From: Planctomycetota bacterium
GTDB lineage: Bacteria; Planctomycetota; SZUA-567; H5-PLA8
Reading direction: 5' to 3'
Assembly: GCA_016200135.1 (NCBI GenBank)
Contig: JACQFI010000137.1
Location: 1-64,000 of the forward strand
Length of the DNA stretch: 64,000 bases
Of this stretch, positions 10,040 to 17,989 are shown one piece after another. A model generated the notes under the pieces. It searched no databases and was not told the DNA's origin. It was given only the letters and a program-made list of their open reading frames with translations. The translations under genes and the position numbers were made by a program. How positions within the stretch are numbered: the first letter of the stretch is position 1; the number at the start of each line of letters is the position of its first letter.

Positions 10040-10117
10040 GGACTGTGGTCCTCTTTTTTCGCATTACGTTTTGCGCGTTACGATCTACGATGGCTTCCTC
10101 ACCCTGAGGAAGCCTCG

Positions 10118-11437
10118 ATGCCCAAGAAAGCGCGCGCGGTTCGCAAGAACGCCGGCGATTACTCGATTCACAGCCTGCTGATCCACGGCCGGGCGCGCGA
10201 CGAACACTGGGATTACCGCCACCACGTCGTTCCCCCGCTCTCCTCTTCGTCCACCTACCGGCTGGAAGGCGCCTCGCGCGGCGCACGGGGTTTCGCGGAG
10301 TTCGCCAAAGAGGAGCACGACCCGCGCAAGCGCCGCAAGGCGCCGATCTACATTTACGACCGCCTGGCCGAACCGACCCGCGACATGCTCGAAGAATCCC
10401 TGGCCATCGCCGAGCAAGGCGAGGCCGCAGTTACCTTCGCGACAGGCATGGCCGCGATCGCGGCGGCGCTGGGCATCTGCGTCTTCTCCGGACAGCACGT
10501 CGTCGCGCACCGGGTCATCTACGGTTCGACCTACAGCCTGATGACGCAGTGGTTCCCGAAGTACAAGATCGGCACGAGCTTCGTCGATTTTACGCATGCG
10601 GGCGCGCTCGAACGCGCTATCCATTCGAACACGCGCGCCGTGTATCTGGAGACGCCCGCCAATCCCAACTTGCAGCTCGTGGACCTGGCCGAAGTGAAGC
10701 GCGTCGTGGACGCGGCCAACGCGAAGCGCAAGGAACGCCAGCGCATCCGCATCATCGTGGACAACACCTTCGCGACGCCGTTCTGCCAGCGCCCGCTCAC
10801 GTTCGGCGCAGACCTGGTCGTCCACAGCCTCACCAAGAACATCTGCGGCTTCGGCACCGACATGGGCGGCGCGGTGATCGGGTCGTACCACGACCAGAGC
10901 GCGCTGCTCTCGTACCGCAAGGACTTCGGCGGCGTGCTCTCCCCCAAGGGCGCGTGGCCAATCCTGGTCCACGGCGTCCCGACGCTCAGCCTGCGCGTGC
11001 GCCATCAGGAACGCACGGCCCAGGAAGTCGCGCTCTTTCTCGAACAGCACCCGAAGGTGGAGCAGGTCCTGTACCCCGGCCTGCCCAGTTTTCAGCAGTA
11101 CGAACTCGCGCGGCGGCAGATGGTGGACTTCGACGGCAACTTCGCGCCCGGCAACATGCTCTACTTCATCGTGAAGGGCTCGCTCGCCCAGGCGCGCCAT
11201 CGTGCGGAGAAACTCATCGACCGCCTCGCCCGCGGCGCTTACACGATCACGCTCGCGGTCTCGCTGGGGCAGATTCGCACGCTGGTCGAGCATCCGTCGA
11301 GCATGACGCATTCGGCGGTGCCCCTGAACCGGCAGATTAAGGAAGGCATCGACCCCGGCGGCGTGCGCATGTCCATCGGCCTCGAAGACCCGCGCGACAT
11401 CATCCAGGATTTAAGGAAGGCGCTGGCGAAGGTCTAG
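10118..11437 (+). CDS. Cys/Met metabolism PLP-dependent enzyme
   Basis: A 439-residue fold-type I PLP enzyme of the cystathionine gamma-synthase / O-acetylhomoserine sulfhydrylase / methionine gamma-lyase family. Seen are YIYDRLAEPT near the N-terminus, the FATGMAAIAA phosphate-binding strand, LETPANPNLQLVDL, IIVDNTFATPF, the PLP-lysine motif HSLTKNICGFG and the C-terminal SLGQIRTLVEHPSSMTH block. It catalyses gamma-elimination or gamma-replacement on sulfur amino acids; the exact reaction cannot be fixed. ATG 10118 has GAGGAAG 5 bases upstream. The longer frame reaching back to 9308 runs through the preceding gene and a repeat and is rejected. Confidence 0.85.
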   Translation: MPKKARAVRKNAGDYSIHSLLIHGRARDEHWDYRHHVVPPLSSSSTYRLEGASRGARGFAEFAKEEHDPRKRRKAPIYIYDRLAEPTRDMLEESLAIAEQGEAAVTFATGMAAIAAALGICVFSGQHVVAHRVIYGSTYSLMTQWFPKYKIGTSFVDFTHAGALERAIHSNTRAVYLETPANPNLQLVDLAEVKRVVDAANAKRKERQRIRIIVDNTFATPFCQRPLTFGADLVVHSLTKNICGFGTDMGGAVIGSYHDQSALLSYRKDFGGVLSPKGAWPILVHGVPTLSLRVRHQERTAQEVALFLEQHPKVEQVLYPGLPSFQQYELARRQMVDFDGNFAPGNMLYFIVKGSLAQARHRAEKLIDRLARGAYTITLAVSLGQIRTLVEHPSSMTHSAVPLNRQIKEGIDPGGVRMSIGLEDPRDIIQDLRKALAKV

Positions 11438-11516
11438 CAACCACAGCCCCACGCCGATTAACACGGATACAAATCGTTTCGTATCTGAGTTCATCGGCGT
11501 TTATCTGTGGTTGCTA
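11435..11516. repeat. Palindromic repeat between convergent genes (ACCACAG family)
   Basis: Perfect 12-base inverted arms, TAGCAACCACAG at 11435-11446 and CTGTGGTTGCTA at 11505-11516, flank a further partly palindromic centre (GCCGATTAACACGGAT against GTTCATCGGCG). The outer TAG of each arm is the stop codon of the gene on that side. It can fold as a bidirectional terminator. Confidence 0.8.
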
Positions 11517-11759
11517 CTCTTGCGGTTCGGGGCCGGCTTTCGGCCTGATCGTCCTACGCTTCTTCTGCATGCTGAAGCCGCCGTAGTTCTTCTTCAGGCT
11601 CCCGCTTTTGCTCATGTTTTCCGGGACGATAGTGATCTCGTAATCGCCGCCTACTTCTTTGCTGCACTTGGTACATAAGAAAGTATCGGGAAGGGCTTCA
11701 ACGCGTTCGAGGGGGATCTCAGCCTTGCATCGTTCGCACAACCGCTTCTCTTCGCTCAT
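11514..11759 (-). CDS. Small zinc-ribbon protein, DksA/TraR zinc-finger-like
   Basis: An 81-residue protein with two CxxC pairs (LCERC at residues 7-11, LCTKC at 28-32) separated by an IPLERVEALPDT stretch. This matches the C4 zinc-finger pattern of the DksA/TraR family, but without the long coiled coil that DksA uses to enter the RNA polymerase channel. The C-terminal half is basic (KKRRTIRPK) and may bind nucleic acid. The ATG at 11759 is clear; the stop comes from the palindromic repeat. Function is unknown. Confidence 0.65.
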   Translation of the reverse strand: MSEEKRLCERCKAEIPLERVEALPDTFLCTKCSKEVGGDYEITIVPENMSKSGSLKKNYGGFSMQKKRRTIRPKAGPEPQE

Positions 11760-11917
11760 ATTTACGCCTCCGGCCAGATGAAATTGCGCGCGCAGGACCG
11801 CCTGTGCGTCGCATCGGGAAGGTTCGGCGCCCCGCCAGCAAGAAACTACATGAATGCCAAGATGTCAAATTTTGGTGACGAGAATCTGGATTGCCCGCAC
11901 ACGTGCGAGCGTTTCCT

Positions 11918-11949
11918 ATCCGAGTTCATCCGTGTTCATCTGTGGTTTC
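11918..11949. repeat. Single ACCACAG-family repeat unit
   Basis: The stretch ATCCGAGTTCATCCGTGTTC followed by ATCTGTGGTTT repeats the right half of the element at 11435-11516. It lies just downstream of the cyclase stop in the 205-base gap before the zinc-ribbon gene; I see nothing else in that gap. Confidence 0.65.
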
Positions 11950-11964
11950 AGAACGATACTGGAA

Positions 11965-14148
11965 CTACGCGCGCACGATCTGGTCGGCGCTTTGCAGGTC
12001 GCTCTTGATCAGCGTGTTGGGCTTGAACTCGAGAATCTCCGGCGGCACGTTCGACGCGTTCAGCACCAGCGTGTCGAGCGCGGCCTGGTGTTCGTGCGGC
12101 GGCGGGGCCGGGCGGGTCGCGGCGTCGATCGGCGAGGGCATCACGCTCGATGAGCCCGGCGCCTTCGGTTCCGGCACCCAGGACTTCTCCACAACCGCGG
12201 TGAGCGCCGGCAGGCTGGGCTTCTCGGGCAAGCGCCACTGCAGTTTCACGGCCGTGGTCCGGGGCAGCGGGCGATCGGTGAGCAGTTGGAAGACGCCGGA
12301 CTTTTTGGCCGCGTCGAAGCTGGCCCGCACCACCATGCCGGTCACGTCCGGCTGTCCGTCGACGGTCAGCACGCAGGGCAGGCTGAAGATCATCTGCTCC
12401 GCGGAAGGCTCCACGCGCGCGGTCATGCCCACCAAGTCGGCGCTTTCCTTACCCATGGGCGGGATGATGCCGCGAATGGAGAAGATCGAGATGGCCTCGT
12501 CCACGTTCTTGACGGAGGTCTCGGGCATGCGGAAGACCAGCGCGCGCCCGGCGATGGCGTCGTACGTGCCCTGGCCCACGAACACCTGCCCGCGGCCCGC
12601 GGTGGCTTCGAGCCGCTGCGCCAGGTTCACCGAGTTCCCGATGACGGTGAACTCGATCTTGCGTTCGCTGCCGATGTTCCCCGCGACGAACTCGCCCGTG
12701 TTCAGGCCGATGCCGTGGCCGAGCGGCGCCGGCGGCTTGACGATGCTCTCGTCCCGCGCCAGCTCGCGGTTGAAGACCAGCATCGCGTTCTGCATTTCCA
12801 CCGCCGCCGTGCACGCGGCCGCGGCGGCTTGCGGGGTTTCCACCAGCACGCCCCAGAAGGCCATGATCTGGTCGCCGCCGAACTTGTCCACCGTGCCGCC
12901 GCGCGAGAAGATGATCTCCTGCATCACGCGGAAATAGCGGTTCAGCAGCGTGACGACGTCCGCGGGGCGCATCTTGCCGGCCATGCGCGTGAAGCCGACG
13001 ATATCCGAGAAGAAGACCGTGCCCTTCTTGATCGAGCCGCCCAGATCGACGGTCATCTCTTTCTTAATGATCAAGTCCACGAGATGCGGCGAGAGGAAGC
13101 GTTGCAAGTTTTCGCGCGTCGCGGCCTCCGCGGCGGCGTGGCGCGCCAGCTCCGCGTTCTTGATGACCACCGCGAGCGTGCCGGCGACGGCGTTGAGCAG
13201 GTTCAGGTCGTCCGGCGCGAAGCGGCGCGTGTTGTCCTTGGTGTCGATGTAAATGATGCCCAGGTCCTCGGAGCCGATCACCAGCGGCGCGCACATCACC
13301 GAGCGGATCTCGAGGCGCGCCATGGACATGGCCGGGTTGTAGGCCGCGTCGCTGGCCGCGTCGCTGACCAGCACCGCCTGCCGCTGCGTGCGCACGCGGT
13401 TGACGATCGTGCTCGAGACCTTCACCTGGCCCTCTTCGCCCGCCGCGGCGTTGCGCACGCGGCTGACGCTCAGCGGGCCCTTGCGGCCTTCCAAGGCGTC
13501 GTTGCCCGGGTTTTCGGTAAGGATGCTGGAGGGCAGTTCCCCGTTGGGACCGTAGAGCAGGATGAACCCGCGCTCGGCCTGGGGGAAGACTTCAAAGAAG
13601 AGTTTGTCGAGGCCGGTCTGGAGGACCTTGCGCGGGACGAGCGTCGAGCCCAGCGATTGGCCGAGGTCGAGCAGGATCTTGAGGCGCTGCGTGACGCGCT
13701 TGAGCTGCGTGAGGTCGCTGGTGGCCTCTTCGTCGGCGCTGACCGCCCCGCCGCCCGCGGCCATGGTGAAATCGAAGTTCGGCGCGGCCTCGTTGAGGTC
13801 CTCGCGCAGACTGACTACGGAGAGCGTCGGGTCGAACGCGCCGGCTTTCACGCCCGGACGTTCGGAGTCGGAATAGAGGAGCTTGGTGAGGCCAATCTGG
13901 ATCGTATCGCCGGGGTTGTACTGGCGGCGGGACTTGAGCGGCTCGCCGTTCAAGATCGTACCGTTGGCGGAGTTGTTGTCTTCGACGAAGAACTGCGCGC
14001 CGACCTTCTCGATCTTGCAGTGCCGGCGCGAAGACATCGGATCGGTAAGCACCACCTCGCATTCGGGGTGGCGTCCGATGCTCATCATATTACCAAGGTT
14101 ATAGCGCGCCACCGTTCCGTCGGGTGCGCTGACGACCAGTTCGGCCAT
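11965..14148 (-). CDS. FHA-GAF-class III adenylate/guanylate cyclase
   Basis: A 727-residue cytosolic signalling protein. Residues about 1-95 form an FHA domain (MSIGRHPECE, SSRRHC, NNSANGTILN), which binds phosphothreonine. A GAF-like domain spans about 150-335. The class III cyclase domain (about 345-560) has FFSDIVGFT with the metal Asp, VDKFGGDQIMAFWG with the second Asp and a base-contacting Lys, and NLAQRLE carrying the transition-state Asn and Arg. The usual Asp of the IGD(T/A)VN motif is Asn here (IGNSVN). A C-terminal segment (about 590-680) could be a PilZ-like barrel, but this is uncertain. Two Ser/Thr kinases elsewhere in the window could supply its phospho-ligands. Confidence 0.85.
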   Translation of the reverse strand: MAELVVSAPDGTVARYNLGNMMSIGRHPECEVVLTDPMSSRRHCKIEKVGAQFFVEDNNSANGTILNGEPLKSRRQYNPGDTIQIGLTKLLYSDSERPGVKAGAFDPTLSVVSLREDLNEAAPNFDFTMAAGGGAVSADEEATSDLTQLKRVTQRLKILLDLGQSLGSTLVPRKVLQTGLDKLFFEVFPQAERGFILLYGPNGELPSSILTENPGNDALEGRKGPLSVSRVRNAAAGEEGQVKVSSTIVNRVRTQRQAVLVSDAASDAAYNPAMSMARLEIRSVMCAPLVIGSEDLGIIYIDTKDNTRRFAPDDLNLLNAVAGTLAVVIKNAELARHAAAEAATRENLQRFLSPHLVDLIIKKEMTVDLGGSIKKGTVFFSDIVGFTRMAGKMRPADVVTLLNRYFRVMQEIIFSRGGTVDKFGGDQIMAFWGVLVETPQAAAAACTAAVEMQNAMLVFNRELARDESIVKPPAPLGHGIGLNTGEFVAGNIGSERKIEFTVIGNSVNLAQRLEATAGRGQVFVGQGTYDAIAGRALVFRMPETSVKNVDEAISIFSIRGIIPPMGKESADLVGMTARVEPSAEQMIFSLPCVLTVDGQPDVTGMVVRASFDAAKKSGVFQLLTDRPLPRTTAVKLQWRLPEKPSLPALTAVVEKSWVPEPKAPGSSSVMPSPIDAATRPAPPPHEHQAALDTLVLNASNVPPEILEFKPNTLIKSDLQSADQIVRA

Positions 14149-14225
14149 CGAGGGATTCGCTCCGGTTCTTCATTCTGGTGTAACCCCAAGCCGGAGATAG
14201 GTCAAGAAACCCCCGCTTTGCCTCA

Positions 14226-14263
14226 TTGAAACAAAACGGGGTGGACCAAGCGGTCCACCCCGT
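14226..14263 (-). terminator. Rho-independent terminator after rplU
   Basis: A perfect 12-base stem ACGGGGTGGACC / GGTCCACCCCGT (14236-14263) with a 4-base loop is followed on the minus strand by TTTTGTTTC. It lies 37 bases after the L21 stop and separates it from the cyclase gene. Confidence 0.85.
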
Positions 14264-14299
14264 TCCTTTTACCGATCGCAGCGGTCCGTCGCAGTGCGC

Positions 14300-14611
14300 T
14301 TAGCCTTCGATCTTCTGGATCTTGACCATGCTGTACTTGATCCGGTGGCCATGGCGGACGACGTGCTTGTTCGTCCAGATACGGCGGCGGGAGATGGTCT
14401 TCTCGCCTTTCACGTTGTCTTCTAGCACGCCCGTGACCTTCGCGCCGGCCACACGCGGACTTCCGACCTTCACCGCGCCGTCATGGCCGACGAGGAGCAC
14501 CTCCTCGAAGGTTACTTTTGCGCCCTTCTCGAGCGGGAGCAGGTCCACGCGAACCACTTCGCCCTCGCGAACCTTGTACTGATGCCCGCGGTCGTTAACT
14601 ATTGCGTACAT
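14300..14611 (-). CDS. rplU: 50S ribosomal protein L21
   Basis: A 103-residue L21, normal length for the family. It begins MYAIVNDRGHQYKV and has the family's RVDLLPLEKGAKVTFEEVLLVG block and a C-terminal RRRIWTNKHVVRHGHR stretch that contacts 23S rRNA. ATG 14611 has GAGGTGG upstream and lies 17 bases inside the end of the RNase E/G frame, so the two are probably coupled. The usual partner rpmA (L27) is not downstream; a strong terminator follows instead. Confidence 0.95.
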   Translation of the reverse strand: MYAIVNDRGHQYKVREGEVVRVDLLPLEKGAKVTFEEVLLVGHDGAVKVGSPRVAGAKVTGVLEDNVKGEKTISRRRIWTNKHVVRHGHRIKYSMVKIQKIEG

Positions 14612-17087
14612 AGTCGTCCACCTCACTCATGCGCTTCACCACGAAATCACCGCCGGCTCGGGCGGTCGAGATCTGGAACTGGCTGGGTTGAATACGGTCG
14701 TCCGCCACCACCTCGATGCCCGTGCCTCGGACATCTTCCAGCTTCAACAGTTCCCGGCGGAACTTATTTAGAATCGCACAAGCGGACGCGGAATGCAAGG
14801 ACACCCGCACGCGCGCGATGGTCGAATCGTGTAGGAATGCACGAAGTTCTCTGAGCACCTCTAACCCCAATGTCTCAGGCGACTTAACCTGGCCAACTCC
14901 GTTGCAGTGCGGGCAGCGTTCAAAGAGCGCGCGGCGCAGGCTGTGCCGCACACGCTGCCGTGTCATCTCCACGATGCCCAGCGGAGAGATCGGCATCACG
15001 TTGATGCGCGCCTTGTCGCGGGCAAGATGCGCCTTGAACTCGCGTTCGACGCGCCGCCGGTGCTCGAGGTGGTCCATGTCGATGAAGTCGACCATCACCA
15101 GCCCGCCGATGTCGCGCAGGCGCAACTGGCGCGCGATCTCCCGCGCGGCCTCCAGGTTCGTCGCGAGAATGGTCTCGTCCTGCGAGTGCTTCTCGCGGAA
15201 GCGGCCGGTGTTGACGTCGATCGCGACCATCGCTTCGGTCTGCTCGATGACGATCGACCCGCCGCCTTTCAGCGCCACCTTGCGGTTGAAGAGCTGCTGG
15301 AGCTGCCGTTCCACGCCGTGCTTGTGGAACATCGGCTCGGCATCGGAGTAGAGCTTGATCTTCGATTCCGCGCCGGGCGACATCTCGCGCACGAACTCCT
15401 TCGCGCGCTCCATCACCATCGGATCGTCCACGATGATCTCGGAGACGTCGTCGGCCAGCACGTCGCGGAAGACGCGGGTGATCACGTCGCCTTCCTGGAA
15501 GAGCTGCGCGGGCGCCTTGGCGATCTGCGCCTTCTTCTTAAGCGCGTCCCACTTCTGCATGAGGAAATCGAGGTCCCGCTGGAGTTCTTCGCGCGAACGG
15601 CCCATCCCCGCGGTGCGTACGATCACGCCCATGCCTTCGGGCGTCTTGAGATTGGCAAGAATCTCTTTGAGCGCGCGGCGCTGCTCTTCGCTCTCGATGC
15701 GCTTGCTGACGCCCAGCCGCTGCACCGCCGGCATCAGCACCAGGTAGCGGCCGGGCAGGCTCAGGTAGGTGGTCAGCGCGGGGCCTTTCTGGCCCATGCC
15801 TTCCTTGGCCACCTGCACCAGCACTTCGCTGCCGCGCTTGAGCATCTCCTGAACCATGAAGCGCTTTTCGAATCCGTTGCCCCGGCCGCCACGGCCATCG
15901 CGTCCGCGGCGCTCGTCCGGCCGGCGCGGCGCTCCGGTGTCGGGTTGGAGCGTGCCTGGGGCGGTGGCTGCGCTCGCCGCGGCACCCAGCGCGGCGGCTT
16001 CGGATGGAGCCATCTCCGGTTGTGCGGGATCGACGGGGAAGGTCTCGTGCTCCTCACCCCGTTCTTTCTCTGCATCTTCGGAGCCTTCGTCGCCCTCGGT
16101 GCTCTCTTCTTCGTCGCCGTTCTGTTCCTCGTCGCCGTCTTTCCCACTGTCGCTTCCGGAATCCTCTTCGTCCCCGGCCGTGGAGTCCGCCGTAAACGTA
16201 TCGGCCGCCGGAGCGGCAGGCGCCGCGGGTTCCTCGTGCGTCTCAGGCGCGGGTGTCGCGGGCGCGGGTTCCGAAGATGCGGAAGGTTCGTTTGAGACCG
16301 GCTGCGGCTCCGGGCTTGGGTCCGGCGGAGCGGCAGGAGCCTCACCTGAAGCGCTGCTCTGGGGCTCGAAGCTATCCGGCGTCGGGGCGATCATCGGGGC
16401 CGCTCCGGTGCTCGGGCGGCTCCGGCCTGAACGTCCGCGCCCGCCGCGCCGCCTGCGCCGCCGCTTTCCGTTGCCTGGAACCTTCCCTTCCCCTGGAACG
16501 CCTGCGGAGGGTACCGTGGCGGGCGCAGCTTCGGGCTGGCCTTCGGCCGCCGGCGCCGCAGGTATTTCGCTTACTGGTGCTTCGACGATTTCCGCAGGCG
16601 CATCCTTGGCGCTTTGCTTGGCGCCGGGCTTGAGCAGGTCGGAGTAGCCGCCGTCGGGAGGAATGCAGTCGCTGGCGTGCAGGAACCCGTTGCGCTCGAG
16701 CCCCAAGTCCACGAACGCCGCCTGCAGGGAAGGCTCCACGTTCACAACGCGGCCTTTGTAGATGTTGCCGGTCTGCTGCACGTGGCTCTTGCGTTCGATG
16801 AAGATCTCGGCCAGGTCACCGTTCTCGAGAATAGCCACCCGGATCTCGCCCGTGTCGGTCGCGTTCATCAGCAGGACTTTATGAACGCCGCTCGGCGGCA
16901 AGGATGGCAGCACGGCTTCGAGATGCTGAACGGGTCCCGGGCCGCGCTCCCGGTCGCGCCCACGGCCCCGCCCACGATCGCGGTCCCGATCTCTGCCGCG
17001 GCCGCGCCGATCTTTGCGGCCGAGCGATTTTTCTGCGGGCTTGGGAATCTCTTCGGGCCGCGCCCCAGGAAAGGGCTGGCCGGCCAC
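14595..17087 (-). CDS. Ribonuclease E/G family endoribonuclease with disordered insert in the S1 domain
   Basis: Single-strand-specific endoribonuclease that processes rRNA, tRNA and mRNA. The S1 region begins at VLLMNATDTGEIRVAILENG and resumes at EMLKRGSEVLVQVAKEG. The catalytic Asp pair is in VAIDVNTGR and VMVDFIDMDH, and the zinc-link CPHCNGVGQV is intact. Between the two S1 halves lies an insert of about 265 residues (DNA about 15860-16660), first Arg/Gly-rich, then Ala/Pro-rich, then strongly acidic. The N-terminal extension is also Arg-rich (RGRGRDRDRDRGRG). The start is uncertain: GTG 17087 (830 aa) is the first good codon after the upstream gene. An ATG at 17633 would overlap that gene by 500 bases and is unlikely. 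Confidence 0.85.
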   Translation of the reverse strand: MAGQPFPGARPEEIPKPAEKSLGRKDRRGRGRDRDRDRGRGRGRDRERGPGPVQHLEAVLPSLPPSGVHKVLLMNATDTGEIRVAILENGDLAEIFIERKSHVQQTGNIYKGRVVNVEPSLQAAFVDLGLERNGFLHASDCIPPDGGYSDLLKPGAKQSAKDAPAEIVEAPVSEIPAAPAAEGQPEAAPATVPSAGVPGEGKVPGNGKRRRRRRGGRGRSGRSRPSTGAAPMIAPTPDSFEPQSSASGEAPAAPPDPSPEPQPVSNEPSASSEPAPATPAPETHEEPAAPAAPAADTFTADSTAGDEEDSGSDSGKDGDEEQNGDEEESTEGDEGSEDAEKERGEEHETFPVDPAQPEMAPSEAAALGAAASAATAPGTLQPDTGAPRRPDERRGRDGRGGRGNGFEKRFMVQEMLKRGSEVLVQVAKEGMGQKGPALTTYLSLPGRYLVLMPAVQRLGVSKRIESEEQRRALKEILANLKTPEGMGVIVRTAGMGRSREELQRDLDFLMQKWDALKKKAQIAKAPAQLFQEGDVITRVFRDVLADDVSEIIVDDPMVMERAKEFVREMSPGAESKIKLYSDAEPMFHKHGVERQLQQLFNRKVALKGGGSIVIEQTEAMVAIDVNTGRFREKHSQDETILATNLEAAREIARQLRLRDIGGLVMVDFIDMDHLEHRRRVEREFKAHLARDKARINVMPISPLGIVEMTRQRVRHSLRRALFERCPHCNGVGQVKSPETLGLEVLRELRAFLHDSTIARVRVSLHSASACAILNKFRRELLKLEDVRGTGIEVVADDRIQPSQFQISTARAGGDFVVKRMSEVDDYVRNS

Positions 17088-17128
17088 AATGGGCTGCGGC
17101 TCTTCTTCGGGCGTCTCGACGCCGGATC

Positions 17129-17854
17129 TTACAGGTTCGGCTCGGTTTCCGGGTTCGGTTCCTGTTCCAGAATCGGATTCGGCGTTATCGTCGCCTCCGA
17201 CTCCTTCAAGGTCATCTTCAGCTTCGTCACCCGCACCCCCTTCAGGGCTTCCAGGGGCGTTTGGGTCAGCGAGCTGAGGAACTCCAGGGGCCGCGCCGTG
17301 CCCCTCGGGCCGGCCGCGATTTCGACCTCGAGATCGCCGGCGCCGGCGGCCTCGGCGGCGATCAGGAACGCCTTCAGATCCGCCTGAATTTGGCGCGGCT
17401 TCCCGTCCTTCCCCCGGCGCGTCCGCGTGAAGGGAATCGCCGGAGCTTCCCGCAGCGTCCGGAGCGCCTCCGGAGCCACCTGCATCCCCGCCTCCGCCAG
17501 ATGCAGGCGGTAGCGGATCGCTTCCGGCTGGCGAACTTTCCGCGTGATGGGAAGATCCTTCAGGCTGGTCAGCGTGATTCCCGGCGGGAGGCTCCGCGCC
17601 AGGCGTTCCTGCAACTGAATCAGAGGGATGCATGCGGTTAATTCGAGTTCGGCGACTTCGTCGAGAGAGGCAATCCCTACTTCGAGTGCTGCGGGAAAGA
17701 CGATACGCGGCCTGGGATTGAAGCCTTCCGTCAGCCGTACCGGCAGCGCCGCCCGGCGCACCGCCCGCTGAAACGCACGCATTAAATCGTGATGGGAGAT
17801 GAAGCGAACCGCTTCACCTTTCTCGAACCGAATCTCGACCTTTTGTTGGATCAT
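17129..17854 (-). CDS. Radical SAM-linked protein (TIGR03936 type)
   Basis: A 241-residue protein of the TIGR03936/DUF2344 family, recognised by VRFISHHDLMRAFQRAVRRAALPVR and FNPRPRIVFPAALEVGI near the N-terminus. Members are usually fused to, or lie beside, a radical SAM protein, and commonly precede RNase E/G and L21, as they do here; no radical SAM gene is visible in this window. The molecular role is unproven. The ATG at 17854 is chosen because the conserved family start (QQKVEIRFEKG) follows at once. The last 15 residues (EQEPNPETEPNL) are low-complexity. Confidence 0.85.
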   Translation of the reverse strand: MIQQKVEIRFEKGEAVRFISHHDLMRAFQRAVRRAALPVRLTEGFNPRPRIVFPAALEVGIASLDEVAELELTACIPLIQLQERLARSLPPGITLTSLKDLPITRKVRQPEAIRYRLHLAEAGMQVAPEALRTLREAPAIPFTRTRRGKDGKPRQIQADLKAFLIAAEAAGAGDLEVEIAAGPRGTARPLEFLSSLTQTPLEALKGVRVTKLKMTLKESEATITPNPILEQEPNPETEPNL

Positions 17855-17989
17855 CGCGGCGTCCCGACCGTCCCTGGCGGAAACTACGCCGGGCATCGCA
17901 CGCGCGACCGGATCCTGAATCCTTTGTTCACGGCCGGGGAACGCCCCTGGCCCACGTGTACCCGGGGCCCGCCTGACATCCGGCGAGCC

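Noticed and set aside
9308..10117. Upstream extension of the PLP enzyme frame
   Set aside because: It overlaps the secreted-protein gene in another frame, is Arg-rich in a way typical of shadow frames, and crosses an inverted repeat; a good start with RBS lies at 10118.
17088..17633. N-terminal extension of the RNase E/G frame
   Set aside because: It overlaps the TIGR03936-type gene by 500 bases on the same strand and has only low-complexity Gly/Ser/Asp sequence; the other frame encodes the conserved protein.
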